From the NCBI GenBank assembly GCA_021234535.1, contig CM037850.1, positions 868,001 to 932,000 of the forward strand: a DNA stretch of 64,000 nt. The letters run 5' to 3'. This DNA comes from Stichopus chloronotus (lineage: Eukaryota > Echinodermata > Holothuroidea > Aspidochirotida > Stichopodidae). Made by a program: the position numbers and the translations under genes. The first letter of the stretch is position 1. Each line of letters starts with the position of its first letter. Below the pieces are notes generated by a model. That model had not been told where the DNA came from, searched no databases, and saw only the letters and a program-made list of their open reading frames with translations. Positions 23,501-34,997 of the stretch are shown here, one piece after another.

Positions 23501-26142
23501 AGACGTTTAAAAGTAAATAATGTTACTTTCTTGTGTATATGTGCAATATATAGTTTCTGTATGTAAAATAGATATTATGCTTTAATAAATAAGAATAGCG
23601 ACAAAAGTATCACGCTTGTGTTCACTTCTTTTTATCATGTGTATGTTCGCACTCTAATTCCACAGTGGCACCGACTTCAGTTTGGTGTCTTGATGTCATT
23701 TCTATTTATAGCTCAGCGGTTCCTGGATATTGAATTTACAGTCCCTATGGTGCAATGATTCAGCGTACGCGCGTTCCATTGGTTCTAACAGTTGTGGGGA
23801 TGTCACCTCTCCCATCAAGACAATCGAGCACGTTGGGGATTTCCGTCGTAATCGGACTTGAATCGGGAATTGATACTGTAATTGAAAACCAGCAAATGTT
23901 ACTAGGGCCCATCGTCAGCGGGGACCTGTCTAGTTCATTTGTAGAGAGTTGACTCGGAATGTTATACCGGTTATAAGGGTGCATTGCATGTCAATTAGCA
24001 GAGTATTTGCGGTATTCGTGAGTTCTACTGATGGTCCTCTTAAACAGGGCTGTTTAAAAGCGACCAGATGGGGAAGGTCGAGTTCAATATAAACAGAGAA
24101 TCTTTACATGTAGGGAAAAAAAATGGTTCATTATTTGACCTTTGTGTTGGGTGAAGTAGCCTTTGGCACGACAGATGTTAGTTTTGTACGGTATACCGAC
24201 CAAGGAGACAGAGCTACCTAAATAGATTTCTCGAAAATCAAGACGGGAGTATGATATAATATATGGCCTACCGCACTCGTCCGTAAAGAAATTGCACTTC
24301 GCTCAACAGCAATGTTTCTTAACTGCGTTCCGCCTAGTAACAGTATGTAGGCCTAATATTAGGTGCGTTTTTTCTGAAAAAATACCCTGGCTTGTCTCTT
24401 TTGTTTTGATCTGTTGCAGACTTTTCATTGCTTGTTGAAACCTTGACAATAAAATGTTTTTATGTGACGTCGATGAACAATTGGAAACACGGACTGAAGG
24501 CTTTGGTACTTCCCCGTTTGATTTGGTTTATACAGCTAAATCCCCCGCTACTTGAAATTGTAGGATTGCGCAATACACCTTGCGAAACAAGAGGGAAAGT
24601 TAAGTTAAAAGGCAGAGCCAAAAAGAACGCAAATTAAAAAAAGTGTGACCCTGACGTAAAGTCATCATAAAGCTTGGGTTTACTTATTTAACGCCAATAT
24701 TGTTTGACTGCTATACGGCAATAAGTCAAGGCATACATTCTGACAGTATAACCCATTTAAGCTAGTAGTGTAGTTTGAATGTCTGGATTGACATGTAGCT
24801 ATCTGGATGTGAACCAAATAAATATTTATCTAGCCCTCCAATTAGCCAGTGATAACAGATTTGGCTAGTGATGCCATCATTACGTTCTTAATATAGCTTT
24901 CCTGGGCTTTTGAACTTCTCATATTGTCACGGAATAACGACAGAAAAGAATGCTAATAAATATGTATCCAAGAAGACGACAGATGGAATGAGAGGGTTGC
25001 TTTAAGTTTCAAGTAGAATATAATTACTCGTTCAGCGAGGTAGATTCATATTACAATGCAGAAGTTTGATTTGGGTACAATAATGAGGGTGTTCAATTAG
25101 TTAATGCTTACTTAACAATAAGAATTAGAGTGGCAACTGGTAACACAGCTTGCACCTCAAGTATGTGGAGTCGTAGGTACGTATACAACGCTGGAATGGC
25201 TGGATACAGTCCCAGAATATAGGAATGACAACAGTAACACAGACTGTGAGCTAGGATGGCTTCGTCGATGGATATATTAATAAACGTTGAGTACTGTGTG
25301 GACCAATAACTTCACTACAATTGACTTGTAGTAAGCACACAGGGCGTGTCACGGGAGCCTCCAGATCAGACGGGAGTATAGATCCGTTAGAAGTATATTC
25401 AAAAACTCACAATCGACGAGGATATACAAAAGTCACTTGCAAGAACTAAGTTCCACTCAAGAATTTTCTACAGGGCACTTTGTCAATAACTTGATACTAA
25501 ATGTATAAAACAAAGTTCCAGTTCCTTTCACCATGTACTTATTTGTATGTAGAACGTTCCGGTAAATACGTGAGATGTCTTGAAGTTAGCAGCGCATATA
25601 TCAGAGCGTTCGAAAGTTCGTACAGTACAGCATAGTTGCTAACTTAGTGGCGGTAATAATAGTAACTTACGTATGATGAAATTAAATATTGAGAATTGCC
25701 CTAACAATATGCTGTACCATATCCTGTGCAAAGCTTATTCAAAATACACTCTTGTTTGAGAACATGACTCTTCTTCGCTTGGTAAATTATTCAAGTTCAT
25801 TTTTATAAATAAAAGTAGCATTCATACATATAGGCTACTGCGCCCGGATTACGTCAGCAGTTTACTGTCGGTTGCCAGGAACATTTATTAAAACATCTCC
25901 AACGGTTTGCTTATATCAACAGGTATTCTTCAAACCTCTGTGGACCATACCAATACATGAATGTGGTTTGGCACCTAGCTATCACACTGGACAGTCAGGC
26001 CTATTGTTCTCCACAATGATACATGCATGTGGACTGACCTCTGTCATACTGACCAATTGTCCAATGTACATCAACCATGACAAGATCAAACACTCCCTGA
26101 AGTTTTTAAATTAAGACGTAAAGTAAAGAAAAGCTTATATCT
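20521..26142. other. No coding gene seen; possible 3' region of the CDKN1-like gene
   Basis: Long AT-rich stretch with AATAAA signals, for example 23237-23242 and around 23583. A minus-strand frame of 116 codons at 21663-22013 and overlapping frames at 23755-23984 lack any recognised motif. Confidence 0.5.
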
Positions 26143-26648
26143 ATGGAACGCCGAAAGGGCAACACATTCTGTTGTTTACTTTGATGTTGTTTCCTTTTAT
26201 GCTGCTGTCTCCTTGAATGTTGTTGTCTCCTCTGATGTTGTTTACTTTGATGCCGTTGTTTACTTAAATGTCTATTTTAACGTTGTTGTCTCATTTGATG
26301 TTGACGTTTCCTTTAATGCCGTTGCTTCCTTTCATGCCGTTGTCTCTTTTAATGTTGTTGTCTCTTTTGATGTTGTTTACTTTAAGGCCGTTGTTTACTT
26401 TAATGCCGTTGCTTCCTTCCATGCCGTTGTTTCATTTGATGCTGTCGTTTTCTTCGAGTTTGTTGTCTTCTCTGACGTTGTTGCTTCCTTCGATGCGGTT
26501 GCTTACTTTGAGCTTGTCTTCTCTGATGCCGTTTCCTTTCATGCCGTTGTCTACTTTGAGTTTGTTGTCTTCTCTGATGCCGTTGTTTACTTTGATGCTG
26601 CCGACTACTTTGAGTTTGTTGTCTTTTTTCCATTGCGTTGTTTACTTT
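26143..26648 (+). repeat. Left arm of a large inverted repeat (18-bp minisatellite)
   Basis: Degenerate 18-bp units of the type GTTGTTTACTTTGATGCC, preceded by ATGGAACGCCGAAAGGGC. The reverse complement lies at 28883-29391 with about 10-12 differences over the core (near 98% identity by eye). The unit length is a multiple of three, so long open frames of VVYFDA/VVSFDV hexapeptides arise. These are taken as repeat artefacts. Confidence 0.9.
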
Positions 26649-28128
26649 GATGTTGTTGTCTACTTTGAGTTTGTTGACTTCTCCGACAATACACAGAATC
26701 TCCCACCCAGTAAGTTGAACAATTCAACAACGTTACGTGCACGTACATCATATATGCCCACACCCACATACGTACATCGCACTGTATGAACTATGATGGA
26801 ACACAACGTATGCTAGGCTGCAGCCACCCGAACAAGTAGGCCGGTTCTCGTTGAAACCGAATGTAGCCACTAGCCTAGCATGTAGAAAACTACGATCAAT
26901 TAAGCAGAATTTACCCAGGCTGACCAGGTGTGCTTTGAAAGTACAATCGCAGTGTGTAACGTATGGCATTACCGTCAAATACTACTGTACCTTGGACTAA
27001 GAGCTTTCACCAAAGGATACTTTTTAATCATAGTTTTGTGATTAAATTAATTTTGGATGAGTACAAGATCTGATTGGGAAGGGTGAGAGCAACTGGGGGG
27101 AAGGGGGCAACTAGGGGCAAGGAAACAATCTGGCGGGGAAAATGCCCCCTCATGCCCCTGCCCCTCCCCCGTAGCGCCGCCTCTGGAGAAAACCATTTTT
27201 TTTTTTAAATTCTTATCCGGATGTCTCATACAAGGCTAGATAACATCCATGAGTACAGTAGGCAACTATGTCATTATGTGGTTCAATGTGATGTCTCCCT
27301 GTAGCCCGTTTGTAGGTGGGAGAAATTTGCCATTAGCTGTCCCTTCTTGCTTTGAAATCGAGCGCAACGTGAATCCAAGATTTCTGCTGTTAGAAGTATT
27401 TTGATGCACCTAAAATGACACTTTTTAACTTTTGTGGAGTCGTATGTACGCAAAGTCGAATATCACAGTAGCATTAGCCATGAGGTATATGTATCATGTA
27501 AACTTATATATCTAGCAGGTGGATCATCATTTTGGAAACATGGTGGGATATTGAGGTGTATTATGGGTTGTTTCGTTGAAGTGACATTTGAAATGAAGAT
27601 ACGAAGCGTAGCCTTCAGGCAAGGGTGAAACTTGAACCTCATTAAAGAATCAGGAGTGTTACATGCTTCATCAGCAACATATTATGAATATAATTGATTC
27701 CTTGGAAGTTCGCTCTATAACGTAGAGCTAGCTCCTACCGTACCGTAGGCCTACATCTACGTGAGCACGACCTGCGGCCTGCCGAATGGTTTCAATAATG
27801 AAACAGTATTGTAACGTTTGCCCGGACCGGTCGTGTGGTGAGGAATCAGGTTGGTGAAGGGGTAGGGAAGGGGCGAGAACCTAGAGAGGTAGGGGCTTGA
27901 TGACACCGATGAAAATAAATGAGGACACTAACGGAGCATGTTAGGATTAGAAAATATAATTCAAGTCATCACCACTGCCCCAAAACCAAGCAAATGAAGA
28001 TGCTAAAATAATTAAACAAGTTAATAAACAGCAAGTGCAGTAAACTAACACTCATACTATGCTATTGCAGCTAACGAAACTTTCGCGGAGTAAACAGTAC
28101 AATGTAGTGTGAGGCATTGCCACTAAAA

Positions 28129-28295
28129 CTCAGCGGCCTAAACGCAGCGCACTTGAAAATGAGCAGCCAAAGCTCAGCGGCTAAAGCGCATGAGGGCGGC
28201 TGAAACTCAGCAGCAAGATAAATTTGACGCAGCTCAGCAGCTGAACATACGCGACGCAGCTGAGAGTCAGCAGCGTAAATACTACGCAGCGGAAA
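28129..28295. repeat. Degenerate CTCAGC/GCAGC array in the spacer of the inverted repeat
   Basis: Spaced motifs ACTCAGCGGC, AGCTCAGCGGCT, ACTCAGCAGC, AGCTCAGCAGCTGA and GCAGCTGAGAGTCAGCAGC occur in both orientations. The stretch is GC-richer than its flanks. There is no coding frame of note. Confidence 0.6.
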
Positions 28296-28882
28296 CCGCT
28301 CTAATAATAAGTCAAAAATAAGCTAAGTCCCTAAAAATCGTCCATCACAAGATGGATAAAAATTCGGCATAGATTCTGCTTAGTAACAGTGTACAAGTAC
28401 ACCCTAAACTACTGAATTAAATCACACCGTACATGGCATTACAAAGGACCCCGTTATCGTGTAAAATCCCATACGAAACAAATTACTGTGTAAAGTCCTA
28501 TACAAGCAAACTGACAAATTACGACACATCAAGCCAGATTGACATATACAAAGGTCTAATCACAAGATGGTCAAGTATTCTATTCCGCATTACGTAAGCA
28601 ACCTAACACCGCCTCGCTGTCTGGACGAACCTCGCTACTCCCCCGCTGAGGGGAACAAAGCTGAATTTGCGAACCGGAAGGCTGCAAACTCCGGCAGCGC
28701 TGAATCACCACAATGCTAAACCTACAAAGTACAAAGCTCAAAATACGGTTTCTCCTTGAAATACGACATCGCCAGAAGCTGTTACAAGTGGATGAATCTA
28801 AATATACGAGACAGATAGCCGTTTTCTCGTAACAGTATAATAAAGCTTCCGATTTCATTGGCTCAAATACTTACGACGTCAT

Positions 28883-29391
28883 AAAAAGTAAACAACGCCA
28901 TCGAAAAAAAGACAACAAACTCAAAGTAGACAGCAGCATCAAAGTAAACGACGGCATCAGAGAAGGCAACAAACTCAAAGTAGACAACGGCATGAAAGGA
29001 AACGGCATCAGAGAAGACAAGCTCAAAGTAAGCAACCGCATCGAAGGAAGCAACAACGTCAGAGAAGACAACAAACTCGAAGAAAACGACAGCATCAAAT
29101 GAAACAACGGCATGAAAGGAAGCAACGGCATTAAAGTAAACAACGGCATTAAAGTAAACAACATCAAAAGAGACAACAACATTAAAAGAGACAACGGCAT
29201 GAAAGGAAGCAACGGCATTAAAGGAAACGTCAACATCAAATGAGAAAACAACGTTAAAATAGACATTTAAGTAAACAACGGCATCAAAGTAAACAACATC
29301 AGAGGAGACAACAGCATTAAAGGAGACAGCAGCATAAAAGGAAACAACTTCAAAGTAAACAACAGAATGTGTTGCCCTTTCGGCGTTCCAT
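28883..29391 (-). repeat. Right arm of the large inverted repeat
   Basis: Reverse complement of 26143-26648, including the unique edge ATGGAACGCCGAAAGGGC. The two arms enclose a 2.2-kb spacer. The match continues weakly past the outer edge (GAAAAG before TATAT on both sides) and stops at the inner edge after GTTGTTTACTTT. Confidence 0.9.
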
Positions 29392-32300
29392 ATATATCTT
29401 TTCGCTGAACTCACTGGTCACATTAAGGGATCGAAGCTGTCCCCCCCCCCCCTTTTTATGATGTTTCTGATGATCAAATTTAGTGTGTCGCGGTGTTCCA
29501 CTTTATTTATCGAAGCGTGCGGTAAAGGTGTGGATTTTCACAGCTGAGCAAACGAGAGGCGACGGATCGAGATGGGTATAGTTCCAGTCAATTTGACGCA
29601 AGTCACAATAATTTCCTTTTGGCATCTACTAGTGTTTACACGTACAACAAGGATATATCTTTCAAGCGTGGGAAAGGGAAAAACCTCCTCCTGCAAGAAT
29701 TGAATAAAAAAATGTATCGTTTTTTTCGCCCAGTTGGGGAGGGTAATAATTACACTGCAGGTGCAAATTTCAGAACGTGAAGTAGGTTTATTCAACCAGA
29801 TGTAAAACGGGTGAGATTCCCACGGTTTGCTCGTCACTGATACTAATAAAGTACCAAAGTGGCTCACTGGAAATACGCACAGATAGATACACAAAAGAAT
29901 TCTTGATTTATGCGCATTTTAAGATTTCAAGTAGGTAACTAATTTACGCACTCCTGGTTGCCCCAATGGATACTCTATAATTTGATTGTAAATGTTATGA
30001 CTTTTGGCAGACTAAGGCAAATGTTGCCATATGACTTTTTGGATTGGTTTCACCTGAGTTCGGCATTCTTCGAGTGGGTCATGTACATGCCCCCTTTTTT
30101 CGAGTGAATTTCCCTCTTTTGTTTTACTGGTGGTGTCTCAAATTGAAGTGCCTCATATTTTACTTTGAAATTTGACAACCAGACAAATCAGATTGTGGTT
30201 TATTGTACACTGAGTAAAAAATTCGTGAGTATAATAAAAGTCACAACTCATCAAGTATTGTAACTTTTTTTTCACGTCAGTTGAGATTGTAAAGAAATAC
30301 AGATGATGCTATGTTTAATTTCCCATGATGCAGAGTACCACTACCAGTGTATTGTAGAAATTTGTTTGAAGATCTTTAATTTCCTAACAGAAAAAGCTTT
30401 ATTGAGATATCGCTTTCATCAATGAAGCAAGAAAAAACTTATTTTTTCTTTACCATATCAATCTTGCATGTCTTGTTTAAATCTTAATTTTGAGATATAA
30501 CTAGTTGTCTCATTTCTAGAACCCTCCACGATGATTCTTGTTTTAAAAAGGTATGGTGTTAAGGTAAAGCTTTCAACGGGTAGAATAGCTGTTGGGAAGT
30601 TCCCTAAACATTCACCCTGATTCAGACTAAGAAAAGGAAATACGTTGCGACAACATGCTGGTAGAGAAAGTAAAATAGCCTGAAGGAAGTAGCGAACCCG
30701 TATTACGCGCAATTATATCATCACTACTAGTGTTCGATGACGAATAGGCCTAGTATAAATTCTATTCACTTTCATTGGAAGAAACTGTCATGGTGGTCGT
30801 ATTTTCGGTATCTCATGATTAGGTTTCCTTCTTTGTCACATGTCTATCAATATTTACTTTCGTTCGCGTGATTTCTTGTCATAAAACCACATCCCTTATT
30901 CAACCGAACCTATAGTACACACTTGGTTCTATCTTCAATACAAAAGATGCTCGTACGTTATATTGTTATTCCTGACAGGTAAACCGACGGAAAAGATGGC
31001 GCTATGTATATTTATTTCATGTTGTCTAGACCCTCCGTAACGTAAGGCGTCCATTTCGTGGTATTTGGATGTTGGGGAATAGCACAGGACCAAATACTTC
31101 TTACGTTGACGTCTTGATGATGAAAATGCAGCAAAACATAATCTTCTCCTTGAAAGAATGTCTCAATTTTAAAACGCCGATTTATTTTTCCTCTCCCAGT
31201 TTCTAGGAGTTTTGGAGCCTTTGATTTAGCCTTCTGTCAAGAAAGTAACTTTCATTTATCTTGTTAAATCTGATTATTATTCATAAATCTTTTACATCAT
31301 GAATGGCTTCAAGTTAATTGGGGAAAATTTAGTAAAAAAAAATGTGCTACTATTTTATTTTGGTTGCCAAAATTTAGCGGAACTAGTATTTATATATATG
31401 CAATAGTATATGCATATACATGTAGAGAAAAGGGCATTATTCGTTTCTTTTTTATCTCTTCAAGTTTACCGGTGACCATAATAGTAAAGTACATCCCTCC
31501 CATACTTTGTGACGTTACGTATCTTGTTGTTGATGACGCGCAAAAAAATTACAAAGACACCGACCCCTGATCACATTCGTTTCTTTTGTAAGTGGCAAGC
31601 AAACTTTCGTTTCCTTCATTTTGTTGCGAAAGTCCATCAAATTGCATACCGTATAGTTTTCAGAAAGTCATGCCAATGTCAATGCCAATTAAGTTGAAAA
31701 TTCCATGTATAGCTCTTTTCTGCAATATTTAATTTTTTTTTCTGAAAAGAAAAACCCTTTCATATTATTTATTCACAATAGCTGAGTGTTATTTCCTGTA
31801 CTTGTTTCTTTGGCCTTCATTAAGTTGAGGCACAAGGGAGGCCGTTTATAAACCACAACGTCCTTCCTCTCCGCGCACTACCCTACAAAACACACTGCAC
31901 TTCATTCTCACAGAAAAAGACAAAAAATAATAGCAGTTCGCGGGATGGCGTGAACGTATTTGCTATTTTTGTGAATACCAGCGGAAATAACCTGTGTTGA
32001 TAATCGGGCCAAATTCTTGGAACGATGAATTGTATTGTTTTGAAGACCAAGTTTTGAGGGATACTGAAATATGCTGTAATATGAATATGCTGTAATTACC
32101 AACAAATGTGTCCGCTATGTTTTGTGCACACACGCATTTTGGGCTAATATGGAGTATAATTACGTGCAAATAATTAGGAAATGATGTCCCCCCCCCCCCC
32201 TTCAAGGATATATCGTCGAAATATGCCGTCCTCCTTTTTTCATTTCCCTTTTGGCTGATTGTCTGGGGTGATTTTTTGACAATCATGGGCTTCAGCATGG

Positions 32301-33426
32301 TATGTGGGTCAACAGGAAACACCCTCAGAGGGGCTCCTCCACCACTTGTTTTGAATGACAGGCTGTGTAGTGTATCTTTATCCTGTGCAAAACTCGTCAC
32401 GTTTGGTACAAAATATAAACTGGGTCATACATAAATAGCCTGCCTCAACAGTAGCAATTTAGATGTGACGTTACATAGGCTAATACTGAGGAGTATAGTG
32501 AGCAGGAAGAATATATTACAGGTGGCATATTAAAACTGATTTACATTCGAGGCATATAGGCTATAGCTAGGCTGGAATTCGTAGGGAAGGATCAGTCATG
32601 TGTCAGTATGCGCATAGTTCTTTGTTTATCAAAGTTCGCCGAATGTAGTCAGGATGGTGCCTCTGACTGACAAATTTGACTAACTAGTATATTACTAGTC
32701 AGCGGATTTTTCGGTGCATGGTCACAAATTAGTCAGTACATTAGTCCCCCCCCCCCCGACTTAAATGACACAACCAGCTTTTACTTAATTGAGTAGGGTG
32801 GTCTGTTACTCTTCCCCATTCATGTGTAAATAAACAGGTTTGTAAACATGCCATACTGAAAGCACACGAGGATTACAGAGATATGCGTTGCATATATGAG
32901 CATCAGTAAATCAAATTTCCTCCATTAAATTTGATGAAGTGCCACGTAGCATTATCTTGACGTAATACATCAGAATCGACGTCACGTGATTCCAGAGGTG
33001 TCCCTCCTCTTACGTCCTCTCCATTTCTTTCTCCTGTTTTGATTCGGATGCAACTTGGTGCAAAGATTGTTCTAACTTTTTTTTAGATACATTTCTCCAC
33101 AAATGCCCAATATTTGGTGAATTATTTAAGTTTTGATTGAAAGATTACAATTTAATTTTTATGAGTTCTTTTACAATATTCTTCTATGATTTTTTCCTGG
33201 GTATACGTGGCACCACAATGGAGCCCGTTGCCATTTCATAAAGTATGATTTAATAAAACAAGCCAAATGTTCTGAGTATATGTTTGGTCCTGATCTTGAC
33301 TATAACAACAGGTCTTTCTCCTTACAACGACTTCACTGTTCATGTTACTCCTGGTTTACGTCAATCAAAATCCTATGGCTATATTTGTAACAGCTATGTG
33401 ACCTTTCTTGTTGACATTGTCAAGAT
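29392..33426. other. No gene seen
   Basis: AT-rich DNA with C runs near 29443, 32189 and 32747. The 118-codon minus frame at 29538-29894 has no recognised content. Confidence 0.55.
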
Positions 33427-33496
33427 CTAGTTGTCACAGAAGACCGAGGGGTTGACAGGCTGGTTCTCGTCAGAGTCCAAGGAGAGGCTGTCATTA
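33427..33496 (-). CDS. C-terminal exon of an unidentified gene
   Basis: On the minus strand a T-rich tract ending GGCACCAG is followed by an open stretch of 22 codons and TAG (33427-33429). It reads NDSLSLDSDENQPV then NPSVFCDN. Codon ends are strongly C/G-biased (CTC, TCC, GAC, GAG, AAC, CAG, GTC, CCC, TCG, TTC), unlike the AT-rich flanks, which is the main reason to call it coding. The preceding intron would interrupt a codon after its second base. The acidic, serine-rich tail ending in a Cys-Asp-Asn is typical of a cytoplasmic C-terminus, but I do not recognise the family. Upstream exons would lie at higher coordinates and were not found. Confidence 0.4.
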
Positions 33497-34960
33497 CTGG
33501 TGCCAAACAGACACAAAACCAAAAACCAGATTTAACTTCCCGGGGCTCGAAGATCCACCAAATCACGTAGATGGTAAAAACAGAAATAAACTTTCTCAGT
33601 TTCTTCAAAGAGAGAGGCGCGTTTGATCGAATAGTGGGGGCGTTCCTCCTCTCCAGATGGAAACGTTCTTATCTTCCTCTACATAGCATCTCTATTACAT
33701 TATCATTCATATGTGAATATACACGGTACCGATCTACATGCAGTACAACAAGGATTACATTACATGTACATGATATGGGCAGTCGATATAAACGGAGTAT
33801 AGAAAGCTACAAAGCATTAACTCAGTTTATCGTCGGGCAGGCATGGTGAAGACCAAGCTTCCTTCTTTTCGTGCACTTGTATAGAGCTAAACTTTATCTG
33901 TGAGTAAACAACCAAGTTTCGGAACTAAATCCAGGCCTACGGTTGACGTTATATCACTTATGGAGAGGTCCAATTGTTCTAACTTAAAGGACAACCTGAG
34001 AAAGAAAAGAAAGAGAAAATACGCCAGACTTCAAAGGTCCCAAAATTTGTTTCAGTAACTGTTTGCTCTTAAATGTAGAGAAATTAAATAGGGTAAAATC
34101 TTGCTCCTTACATCAAACAGACCTTGAAAACTTGTCACGTGAACACCAACATGTGAGCCTCTATTTTACTGTTTGTTAGTTGCGTGGTAGATTTTTGTCT
34201 AACAAAAAAAGTTTTATTCCATTACCAGTTTTAGTTTCGTTGCATATCTTGTGTACATACAACAGGCAAGCACTACTTATAATCTGCACCATTTTGTCCT
34301 TAAAAACTATAATTGTGTGACTTTCAATGTCATCGTGTAATGGTTAGGTTTTATGTCCCAGTCGTGACGTTGACTGCGTGTTGCTGAATTACTGTAGCCA
34401 TATATAAAAACAGACTACACGACATGTGTTACGAATTAACTGTAGAGCCGCCCCTTTAACCAATTAACCTCCGGTATTTAATTGTGAAATTGGCCATGTC
34501 TGTTTGCTCATTCGAAACTGCAACAAGTCGGGATGGTTGCACTAAAGATATTTGGATAAAATAACAACTTTCTAAATGTTTAACTTTAACACATCGATAT
34601 TCACTGTCGTTTTGAGATTTACGGTTACCTTTAACTATTTTGCTTAATAAGTGAGAATATCGGTAAACAAAGCATTTGTGAAATAAACAGTTGACCTACA
34701 AACATTTACGTTACAAAAATCTTTTTTGGATGTAAATGGCCAATAGCTGTAATACAATTTCAGTGTGGGGCATACTCTAAAATAAAAAAAAAACGGCCCT
34801 TGACGAGGAAAGGGGTCCTTCCTCAGGGAACAAAAGGTGATCCGAGGACTGTCAACAGAACCTTCATTTCTTAAGTAATTCCTTTAAACTATTCTAAAAG
34901 AACAATGTCGGGGTTATTCAGTTGGTCAAATAAAGAACAGTTTTGTTTTAAGTAGCCTAT

Positions 34961-34997
34961 GTGTGTGTGTGTGTGTGTGTTGGAGGGGGGGGGGGGG
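34961..34997. repeat. GT microsatellite joined to a G13 run
   Basis: Ten GT dinucleotides are followed by TGGA-like spacer and 13 G. Confidence 0.9.

Noticed and set aside
26213..26789. Frames of 145 and 173 codons on the + strand
   Set aside because: They are two frames of the same 18-bp minisatellite; the inverted copy gives the same kind of frames, and amino-acid changes are as common as silent ones.
28863..29414. Minus-strand frame of 183 codons
   Set aside because: It is the right arm of the inverted repeat read as hexapeptides (VVYFDA type), with no other protein feature.
29538..29894. Minus-strand frame of 118 codons
   Set aside because: No recognised domain, no clear splice framing and no codon bias; treated as chance.
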